A stretch of 12,640 bases of DNA from Patescibacteria group bacterium (GTDB lineage: Bacteria > Patescibacteriota > Gracilibacteria > UBA1369 > PNNO01). Positions within the stretch are counted from its first letter, which is position 1. Each line of letters starts with the position of its first letter. Under the pieces are notes generated by a model. The model made no database searches and was not told the DNA's origin. It saw nothing but the letters and a program-made list of their open reading frames with translations. The stretch spans positions 1 through 12,640 of the forward strand of contig JAHJMX010000076.1 of NCBI GenBank assembly GCA_018821175.1, written 5' to 3'. Below, in pieces: positions 1 to 4,798 of the stretch. The position numbers and the translations under genes were made by a program.

Positions 1-419
1 ATTTATACAAAGAGGGGAAGGTAGATATGATTTTGATGTCAGGGGATAATCGTGTGACGCATTATAATGAGCCAGAGGTAATGAGGCTTTTTGCTGTTGC
101 GCGTGGTGTTCCGGATGAGGCGATTGTTTTGGATTATGCTGGAAGGCGGACTTATGATACTTGTTATCGCGCAAAATATATTTTTGGAATTGATGAGGCG
201 GTGCTTGTCACGCAGCGTTATCATTTGTATAGGGCGCTTTATACTTGCCGTGGGCTTGGGGTTGATGTGGTTGGTTTGGATGCGGTGCGTCAGGAATATG
301 TTGGGCAGGGATTTTATAATGTACGAGAGTTTGCGGCACAGATTGTTGCTTTCTTCCAGGTGAATATTACGCGGCCGGAGGCCGCGGTAATGGGAGATCG
401 AATTGATTTTTCGCTCTAA
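1..419 (+). CDS. SanA/YdcF-like DUF218 protein, 3' part (truncated by window edge)
   Basis: The frame is open to the first base of the window and ends at TAA 417-419. The codons before the ATG at 27 read LYKEGKVD, exactly the residues that precede the SGDN motif in this family, so that ATG is internal and the true start lies upstream. Visible family motifs are MSGDN, YNEPEVM, DYAGRRTYDTCYRAKYIFG, TQRYHLYRALY and a C-terminal REFAAQIVAFF helix. These match the DUF218 family (SanA, 'vancomycin high temperature exclusion' protein), usually an inner-membrane-anchored protein linked to envelope barrier function; its biochemical activity is not established. The missing N-terminus would carry the membrane anchor. 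Base composition is near 48% G+C in sampled lines, higher than the neighbouring translation genes. The gene converges on rpsJ, and I see no clear plus-strand terminator after it. Family assignment is fairly sure; physiological role is inference. Confidence 0.85.
   Translation, partial: LYKEGKVDMILMSGDNRVTHYNEPEVMRLFAVARGVPDEAIVLDYAGRRTYDTCYRAKYIFGIDEAVLVTQRYHLYRALYTCRGLGVDVVGLDAVRQEYVGQGFYNVREFAAQIVAFFQVNITRPEAAVMGDRIDFSL
366..391 (+). repeat. GC-rich 11-bp hairpin inside the end of the SanA-like gene
   Basis: ATTACGCGGCC (366-376) pairs with GGCCGC (380-385) plus GTAAT (387-391) around a GGA loop, with one bulged G at 386. This is a very stable stem for an AT-rich region. It lies about 25 bases before the stop codon and encodes part of ITRPEAAVMG. 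The protein alignment I recall for SanA shows no insertion here, so I do not call it an inserted element. A role in mRNA 3'-end stability or transcription pausing is possible but unproven. Confidence 0.5.
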
Positions 420-457
420 AAAGGCTTCGTTTGCTAGACGGGTCGCTTTCTTATGCT

Positions 458-490
458 AAAAAAAGACCCCACGTTATCAAGTGAGATCTT
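458..490 (-). terminator. Intrinsic terminator of rpsJ
   Basis: On the minus strand AAGATCTCAC (490-481) pairs with GTGGGGTCTT (472-463) across an 8-nt loop, followed by a run of T (complement of A 458-464). Two pairs are U-G wobbles on the minus strand but would be C-A mismatches on the plus strand, so the hairpin is built for minus-strand transcription. It ends the rpsJ transcript, which therefore appears monocistronic. Confidence 0.85.
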
Positions 491-509
491 TTCAAAGTTT
501 ATTCTATTT

Positions 510-523
510 CCGCCCCGGGGCGA
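510..523 (-). other. CCGG-loop palindromic hairpin in rpsJ 3' UTR
   Basis: The core CGCCCCGGGGCG (511-522) is a perfect palindrome; on the minus strand a U-G pair (523/510) extends the stem. Folded as RNA it gives a 5-bp stem with a self-complementary CCGG loop. It sits 20 nt before the rpsJ terminator hairpin. A matching hairpin at 7471-7484 precedes the rpsG terminator at the same distance. Confidence 0.6.
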
Positions 524-556
524 CATTTTCTAAGAAACTGCAAATTGGCTTGCGAA

Positions 557-886
557 TTATTGTCCGCTAGCAACTAACATTTTGATTTCGATATCAACTC
601 CAGCTGGTAGGCTTAGGTTCGATAGAGATTCGATAGTTTTTGGAGTTGTCTCTGTAATATCAATAAGTCTTTTGTGAGTTCGCATTTCAAATTGTTCACG
701 TGATGTTTTGTGAACGAAAGTTGATTTGTTAACAGTGTATTTTTCGATTTTTGTTGGTAGAGGAATTGGACCATTGATGATTGCTCCAGTTTTTACTGCT
801 GCGTCGATGATTAGTTTTGCGCTGTCATCGATGATTTTGTGATCGTAAGCTCTTAGCTTAATTCTGATTTTTTGCTTTGCTGACAT
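557..886 (-). CDS. rpsJ: Small-subunit ribosomal protein S10 (NusE)
   Basis: The protein has 109 residues; the family is usually about 102-105. It shows S10 signatures from start to end: KIRIKLRAYDHKIIDDSA, GPIPLPTK, FVHKTSREQFEMRTHKRLID and a C-terminal PAGVDIEIKM followed by a short LVASGQ tail. S10 is part of the 30S head and, as NusE, also joins NusB in transcription antitermination complexes. The ATG at 886 starts the protein at the usual position. No Shine-Dalgarno sequence lies before it; the bases are AACCAATACGAT. The gene has its own promoter (1028-1055), a structured leader with a terminator just upstream of the start, and its own terminator (458-490). The normal downstream partner rplC is absent and a convergent SanA-like gene follows. 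It is thus cut off from the S10 operon and probably regulated alone. Identification is certain. Confidence 0.98.
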   Translation of the reverse strand: MSAKQKIRIKLRAYDHKIIDDSAKLIIDAAVKTGAIINGPIPLPTKIEKYTVNKSTFVHKTSREQFEMRTHKRLIDITETTPKTIESLSNLSLPAGVDIEIKMLVASGQ

Positions 887-1021
887 ATCGTATTGGTTTA
901 AAAAATACCGAGACTAACATCTCGGCATCTAAACATTTCCATGTTCGTGTTTGAATTTCGAGATGTGCCCCCAGAAATTTGGGGACTCAAGCCTTAATAT
1001 CAAGACTTGAATTTTGTTTGC
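887..1021 (-). promoter_or_regulatory. Structured rpsJ leader with antiterminator/terminator switch
   Basis: Read on the minus strand, three elements follow one another without a gap. P1 pairs 1010-1002 with 995-987 (9 bp, one U-G). P2 pairs GTCCCC (986-981) with GGGGGC (972-967). Next comes the arm ACATCTCG (966-959). That arm is the perfect complement of CGAGATGT (924-917), giving an 8-bp antiterminator stem enclosing a small hairpin (945-932). The bases 925-920 also form the left arm of the terminator CCGAGA/TCTCGG (925-920 with 913-908), which extends to 8 bp with flanking pairs and runs into TATTTTTT. The two folds exclude each other. The terminator U-run ends about 12 nt before the rpsJ ATG. 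Layout is that of a transcription attenuator; ligand unknown. Ribosomal protein autoregulation, perhaps by S10 itself, is inference. Confidence 0.7.
906..927 (-). terminator. Leader terminator (attenuator) before rpsJ
   Basis: On the minus strand the stem TGCCGAGA/TCTCGGTA (8 bp, one G-U) has a TGTTAG loop and is followed by TTTTTT (complement of A 900-905). It lies between the rpsJ promoter and the rpsJ start codon, so it cannot be the end of tuf, which has its own terminator at 1097-1126. Its left arm overlaps the antiterminator pairing at 917-924. Confidence 0.7.
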
Positions 1022-1027
1022 TTCAGT

Positions 1028-1055
1028 ATTCTATTGGATTTTGGTTTAAAGTCAA
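1028..1055 (-). promoter_or_regulatory. Promoter of rpsJ
   Basis: On the minus strand a -35 box TTGACT (1055-1050) and a -10 box TAGAAT (1033-1028) are separated by 16 nt. The start of transcription would be near 1021, giving a 135-nt leader. The sequence TTGACTTTA, then ten variable bases, then CAATA, one base, and AATACT is shared with the fusA promoter at the same spacing. Confidence 0.75.
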
Positions 1056-1071
1056 GAGTGGATCACGCCCT

Positions 1072-1091
1072 AGTTTTGCATTTGCAAAACT
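1072..1091. repeat. Perfect 8-bp inverted repeat between tuf terminator and rpsJ promoter
   Basis: AGTTTTGC (1072-1079) and GCAAAACT (1084-1091) are inverted copies around a 4-base loop. The repeat lies just beyond the tuf terminator and upstream of the rpsJ -35 box. It could help block read-through or stabilise the tuf 3' end; no function can be assigned. Confidence 0.45.
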
Positions 1092-1096
1092 AAAAG

Positions 1097-1126
1097 AAAA
1101 ACCCCGCCATTTCTGGTAGGGTTTTT
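1097..1126 (-). terminator. Intrinsic terminator of the fusA-tuf unit
   Basis: On the minus strand AAAAACCCTACCA (1126-1114) pairs with TGGCGGGGTTTTT (1109-1097) around a GAAA tetraloop, with a single A-C mismatch, and is followed by CTTTT. The GNRA tetraloop and U-rich tail mark it as an efficient minus-strand terminator. It closes the tuf transcript before the independent rpsJ promoter. Confidence 0.85.
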
Positions 1127-1150
1127 CGACTAGGACTATATTTCATTTCT

Positions 1151-1182
1151 AAATCTCGCAGGAGATTTCGCTTGCGCGAAAT
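1151..1182 (-). other. Two overlapping hairpins just after the tuf stop codon
   Basis: AAATCTC (1151-1157) pairs with GAGATTT (1162-1168), and ATTTCGC (1165-1171) pairs with GCGAAAT (1176-1182). They share bases 1165-1168 so only one can form at a time. On the minus strand the second has a GCAA tetraloop. They lie 11 nt after the tuf stop, well before the terminator, and resemble the hairpins directly after the stops of rpsG and of the SLH/propeller gene. Confidence 0.5.
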
Positions 1183-1193
1183 TGGCGAAACTG

Positions 1194-2387
1194 TTATTCG
1201 AAGATCTTTGCTACAACTCCAGCTCCAACTGTTCGTCCACCTTCACGAATCGCAAATCTTTGTCCTTCGTCAAGGGCGATTGGTGTTCCAAGTTCAACTT
1301 TCATGTTTACTTTATCACCAGGCATTACCATTTCAACATCAGCTGGCAACTCGATAGAACCAGTTACGTCAGTTGTTCTGATATAGAATTGTGGTTTGTA
1401 ACCTTTGAAGAAAGGAGTGTGTCTTCCACCTTCTTCTTTAGTTAGGATATAAACCTCAGATTCAAATTTAGTGTGAGGTTTAATAGTTCCTGGTTTTGCG
1501 ATAACTTGTCCACGCTCAATTTCTTCTCTGTTGATACCTCTTAAAAGAAGACCAACGTTGTCACCAGCACGACCTTCATCAAGAAGTTTTTTGAACATCT
1601 CAACTCCAGTTACTACAACTTTTCGAGTGTCTTTAATTCCAACGATTTCAACTTCATCGTTAACATTAACGATACCTGTATCAATTTTTCCAGTCGCTAC
1701 AGTTCCACGTCCTTTAATTGAGAAGACGTCTTCAACTGGCATTAGGAAAGGTTTGTCGATCTCACGTTTTGGCTCAGGAATGTAATCATCAAGAGCTTTA
1801 AGAAGTTCAACAATTGGTGCTGCATCTGGCCCTGATGGGTTTTCAAGAGCTTTAAGAGCAGATCCTTTAATTACAGGGATAGTATCTCCTGGATATTCAT
1901 ATTTTGTAAGAAGATCACGTACTTCCATTTCTGCAAGTTCAGCAACTTCAGGATCAGCTTGATCCATCTTGTTTAAGAAAACAACGATATAAGGAACGTT
2001 TACTTGGTGAGCAAGTAGGATATGTTCACGAGTTTGTGGCATTGGTCCGTCTGCAGCAGATACTACTAGAATCGCTCCATCCATTTGAGCTGCTCCAGTA
2101 ATCATGTTCTTTACGTAATCGGCATGACCTGGACAGTCAACGTGAGCATAATGCCTCTTGTCAGTTGTGTACTCTTGGTGAGAAGTGGCAATAGTAATAC
2201 CTCTTTCTCTTTCTTCTGGGGCGTTGTCAATTTGGTCGAAAGCAATAGTCTTATTGTTTCCTCCAAAATGTGCCGCAGCTACAGCTGTGATAGCAGCAGT
2301 AAGTGTTGTTTTACCATGGTCCACGTGACCGATAGTACCAACATTCACGTGAGGCTTGCTTCTATCAAATTTTTCTTGATCAGCCAT
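1194..2387 (-). CDS. tuf: Elongation factor Tu
   Basis: The protein has 397 residues, the usual length for EF-Tu. It delivers aminoacyl-tRNA to the ribosomal A site in a GTP-dependent cycle in the cytosol. GTPase motifs are complete: GHVDHGKT (20-27), the switch I threonine in RGITI (Thr65), DCPGH (84-88, catalytic His88), NKMD (139-142) and SALK (176-179). Domains 2 and 3 follow, with GRGTVATGKID and the HTPFFKGYKPQFY stretch near the antibiotic and tRNA contact surface. The start at 2387 gives a normal N-terminus (MADQEKFDRSKPHVNVGTIG). No Shine-Dalgarno is visible upstream. It lies 117 nt after fusA, with no terminator between, so co-transcription is likely; a weaker extra promoter may sit at 2463-2491. 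A terminator follows at 1097-1126. Identification is certain. Confidence 0.99.
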   Translation of the reverse strand: MADQEKFDRSKPHVNVGTIGHVDHGKTTLTAAITAVAAAHFGGNNKTIAFDQIDNAPEERERGITIATSHQEYTTDKRHYAHVDCPGHADYVKNMITGAAQMDGAILVVSAADGPMPQTREHILLAHQVNVPYIVVFLNKMDQADPEVAELAEMEVRDLLTKYEYPGDTIPVIKGSALKALENPSGPDAAPIVELLKALDDYIPEPKREIDKPFLMPVEDVFSIKGRGTVATGKIDTGIVNVNDEVEIVGIKDTRKVVVTGVEMFKKLLDEGRAGDNVGLLLRGINREEIERGQVIAKPGTIKPHTKFESEVYILTKEEGGRHTPFFKGYKPQFYIRTTDVTGSIELPADVEMVMPGDKVNMKVELGTPIALDEGQRFAIREGGRTVGAGVVAKIFE

Positions 2388-2425
2388 GTGATTGGGTTAT
2401 TAATGGTATAAATTATTTTGCGCAA

Positions 2426-2452
2426 TTGGTAGGACCATGAGGTTCTTCCCAA
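2426..2452. other. Possible hairpin in the tuf leader
   Basis: AGGACC (2431-2436) pairs with GGTTCT (2441-2446) around ATGA, and TTGG (2426-2429) pairs with CCAA (2449-2452) outside it. The inner stem is complete with one G-U when read on the plus strand but has an A-C mismatch on the minus strand, which is the transcribed one. A role in tuf control is therefore doubtful. Confidence 0.25.
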
Positions 2453-2462
2453 ATGCTAAGTG

Positions 2463-2491
2463 ATATTAGCTAACTTGCCTTTTAAAAGCAA
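2463..2491 (-). promoter_or_regulatory. Possible internal promoter before tuf
   Basis: On the minus strand TTGCTT (2491-2486) and TAATAT (2468-2463) are 17 nt apart. Both boxes match the consensus only partly. It would supplement read-through from fusA and give a leader of about 70 nt. It lacks the TTGACTTTA start seen at the fusA and rpsJ promoters. Confidence 0.35.
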
Positions 2492-2504
2492 GCATTTTTT
2501 GAGC

Positions 2505-4595
2505 TTATGCTCTCTTGCTAAATGTTCCAGCACGTTCAGCAATAACTTTTTCTGCAACATTTCCTGGGACTTTAGCGTAGTGTCCGAATTCCATTGAAGA
2601 TGAAGCTCGTCCCTGTGTCATTGAACGTAAGTCAGTAGTGTATCCAAACATTTCTGATAGAGGCACATCAGCTTTGATAAATTTAGCTGTGGCTCCTCTG
2701 TCTCCACTCTCAGTGATTTGTCCTCTTCTAGATGAAATGTTTCCCATTACATCTCCGAAGTAATCTTCTGGAGTTACAACTTCAACTTTCATTACTGGCT
2801 CAAGTAAAACAGGGTTTGCCTTTCTTGCTCCGTTTTGGAAACCGATTGAACCTGCAATCTTGAATGCCAATTCTGATGAATCCACATCATGATAAGATCC
2901 GTCATAAAGTTCAACTTTAACATCAACCACTGGATATCCAGCGATTATTCCACGTGTCATTGCTTCTGCAACTCCCTTACCAACTGCAGGGATATATTCT
3001 TTAGGGATCTTTCCTCCAGTAATTTTATCAACGAATTCGAATCCTGCTCCAGGGGCTTGTGGTATAATGCGCATAAGTACATGTCCATATTGTCCACGTC
3101 CACCACTCTGCTTTGAATATTTTTCTTCGATTTCAACTTCATTTTGAAGAGATTCTCTGTATGCAACTTGTGGTTTACCAACATTTGCTTCAACTCCGAA
3201 TTCTCTTTTCATACGATCAACGATGATTTCAAGGTGAAGCTCACCCATTCCTGAAATGATAATTTGTCCAGTTTCTTCGTCTGAACGAGCTCTAAATGTT
3301 GGATCTTCTTCCGCAAGTTTTTGAAGCGCGATACCCATTTTTTCTTGATCTGATTTAGTTTTTGGTTCAATAGCAATCGAAATAACAGGCTCTGGGAATT
3401 CAATTGATTCCAAGATAATTGGATGCGATTCATCACACAAAGTATTACCAGTTGTTGTTGCTTTTAAACCAACGGTTGCAGCGATATCACCAGCGTGTAC
3501 TTCTTTAATTTCTTCACGACTATTTGCATGCATTTGGAGAATACGTCCGATACGTTCTTTTTTCCCAGATGAAGTATTCAAGACGTAACTTCCAGCTTGA
3601 AGTTTTCCACTATATACACGGAAGAAACATACTTTACCTACATAAGGGTCAGTAGCGATCTTAAATGCAAGTGCAGCGAATGGTTTTGTGTCATCTGCTG
3701 GTCTGTCTTCTTCAGCATTTGTATCTGGATTAGTACCTTTGATAGCTGGGATATCTAGTGGTGATGGCAGATAAGCTTCTACACAATCAAGCATCAATTG
3801 GATACCTTTATTTTGTAGTGCGGTTCCGCATAGTACAGGATAAATAAGATTGTTAACTGTTCCTTTTCTTATTGCTTTCTTGATATCTTCAATTGAACAT
3901 TCTTGCCCGTCTAAGTATTTTTCCATTAAATCATCATCGCATTCAGCTACTTTTTCAATCATGATATTTCTGAATTCAGCAACTTTATCTTTCATGTCTT
4001 CAGGAATTTCCATTGCAATTACGTTCATACCGTAATCACCTTCGAATTTATATGCTTTTTGTTCAACTAGATCGATCACACCAGAAAAATCACTTTCAGA
4101 TCCGATTGGAAGTTGGATAGCAACGGCTTTTGGATTTAATCTTTTGTGAATTGAATCCAAACTCATGTAGAAATCAGCCCCCATTTTATCCATCTTGTTG
4201 ATGAAAGCCATACGTGGGACATCATACTTATCAGCTTGTCTCCAAACAGTTTCAGATTGTGGCTCTACACCTTGAGATCCATCAAATACAATAACTCCTC
4301 CATCAAGTACACGAAGAGCTCTTTCTACTTCAGCTGTAAAATCAACGTGCCCTGGAGTATCAATGATATTGATACGAATATTTTTCCAAAAACATGTTGT
4401 TGCAGCAGATGTAATTGTAATTCCACGTTCTTTCTCTTGCTCCATCCAGTCCATGTCCGCTCCACCATCGTGAGTTTCACCGATTTTATGCTTTTTACCT
4501 GTGTAATATAGAATGCGTTCAGTAACAGTAGTTTTACCAGCATCGATGTGTGCGATAATACCAATGTTTCTCAGGTTTTTTAGGTCGTTACTCAT
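2505..4595 (-). CDS. fusA: Elongation factor G
   Basis: The protein has 696 residues, the normal size. It is the translocase GTPase that moves tRNAs and mRNA through the ribosome and helps recycle ribosomes. GTPase motifs are AHIDAGKT (15-22), RGIT (57-60), DTPGH (79-83) and NKMD (133-136). Domain III shows ISGMGELHLEIIVDRMKREF, and domain IV has the SGGRGQYGHV region that reaches into the decoding site. The start at 4595 gives the usual MSNDLKNLRNIGIIAHIDAGKT beginning in two short blocks. The gene is driven by a clear promoter at 4652-4679, and its short leader has a hairpin at the expected 5' end. No Shine-Dalgarno is positioned correctly: AAAAAGG is 14 nt away from the start. Upstream, where rpsG would normally sit, is the divergent SLH/propeller gene. 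Identification is certain. Confidence 0.99.
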   Translation of the reverse strand: MSNDLKNLRNIGIIAHIDAGKTTVTERILYYTGKKHKIGETHDGGADMDWMEQEKERGITITSAATTCFWKNIRINIIDTPGHVDFTAEVERALRVLDGGVIVFDGSQGVEPQSETVWRQADKYDVPRMAFINKMDKMGADFYMSLDSIHKRLNPKAVAIQLPIGSESDFSGVIDLVEQKAYKFEGDYGMNVIAMEIPEDMKDKVAEFRNIMIEKVAECDDDLMEKYLDGQECSIEDIKKAIRKGTVNNLIYPVLCGTALQNKGIQLMLDCVEAYLPSPLDIPAIKGTNPDTNAEEDRPADDTKPFAALAFKIATDPYVGKVCFFRVYSGKLQAGSYVLNTSSGKKERIGRILQMHANSREEIKEVHAGDIAATVGLKATTTGNTLCDESHPIILESIEFPEPVISIAIEPKTKSDQEKMGIALQKLAEEDPTFRARSDEETGQIIISGMGELHLEIIVDRMKREFGVEANVGKPQVAYRESLQNEVEIEEKYSKQSGGRGQYGHVLMRIIPQAPGAGFEFVDKITGGKIPKEYIPAVGKGVAEAMTRGIIAGYPVVDVKVELYDGSYHDVDSSELAFKIAGSIGFQNGARKANPVLLEPVMKVEVVTPEDYFGDVMGNISSRRGQITESGDRGATAKFIKADVPLSEMFGYTTDLRSMTQGRASSSMEFGHYAKVPGNVAEKVIAERAGTFSKRA

Positions 4596-4597
4596 AA

Positions 4598-4609
4598 TTA
4601 ACTAGTTAA
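4598..4609. other. 12-bp perfect palindrome next to the fusA start
   Basis: TTAACTAGTTAA reads the same on both strands and lies two bases upstream of the fusA ATG (4595). It could be an operator half-site pair or a weak hairpin covering the ribosome landing zone. AT-rich palindromes of this size can arise by chance, so the call is weak. Confidence 0.3.
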
Positions 4610-4628
4610 CCTTTTTAATAAAAATAAA

Positions 4629-4646
4629 TGGCGTCAAATTGCGCCA
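4629..4646 (-). other. Hairpin at the 5' end of fusA mRNA
   Basis: On the minus strand TGGCG (4646-4642) pairs with CGCCA (4633-4629) around an 8-nt loop, followed by a T-rich stretch (TTTATTTTTATT). The predicted transcription start is about 4645, so the hairpin would sit at the very 5' end of the RNA. A protective 5' stem is more likely than a terminator because a terminator this close to the start would rarely act. Confidence 0.45.
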
Positions 4647-4651
4647 GGAGT

Positions 4652-4679
4652 ATTATATTGAAAAAGAGGGTAAAGTCAA
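4652..4679 (-). promoter_or_regulatory. Promoter of fusA-tuf
   Basis: On the minus strand TTGACT (4679-4674) and a perfect TATAAT (4657-4652) are 16 nt apart. This is the strongest promoter match in the window. It gives a leader of about 50 nt. The string TTGACTTTA and the block CAATATAATACT align base for base with the rpsJ promoter at identical spacing. Confidence 0.85.
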
Positions 4680-4737
4680 TATGTTACTGGGCTTTCCTTT
4701 GGTAATTGGACAATATGCCGCCTAGTCGTCAATGGGG

Positions 4738-4765
4738 TTTTGTAATTTGGGAATGTAGGTATAAT
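4738..4765 (+). promoter_or_regulatory. Promoter candidate of the SLH/propeller gene
   Basis: A perfect -10 box TATAAT (4760-4765) follows a weak -35 candidate TTTTGT (4738-4743) by 16 nt. Transcription would begin near 4772, downstream of the in-frame ATG at 4706 and 27 nt before the ATG at 4799. It therefore supports 4799 as the true start. It is divergent from the fusA promoter. Confidence 0.5.
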
Positions 4766-4798
4766 TGTAGATGGTGTGATTTTATAACCATTTTATAC

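Noticed and set aside
27..419. A complete 130-residue protein starting at 27
   Set aside because: The upstream codons continue the SanA/DUF218 family sequence to the window edge, so the gene is cut by the window and not complete.
887..1021. A boxA-like NusB/S10 site in the rpsJ leader
   Set aside because: I looked for a GCTCTTTAA-like string on the minus strand and found none; an S10-specific mechanism remains only a hypothesis.
1172..2411. Plus-strand open frames across tuf
   Set aside because: They are antisense to a fully conserved EF-Tu and their translations have no recognisable or ordered features.
2460..2500. Terminator between fusA and tuf
   Set aside because: The CTTGC/GCAAG repeat there has a long AT loop and no following U-run on the minus strand.
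4629..4646. The fusA leader hairpin as a second attenuator
   Set aside because: It lies at the predicted transcription start, too close for normal intrinsic termination, and no competing antiterminator pairing is visible.
4706..4798. In-frame upstream start at 4706 for the SLH/propeller gene
   Set aside because: It would place 31 Trp/Cys-rich residues before a well-formed signal peptide, and the -10 box at 4760-4765 puts transcription start downstream of it.
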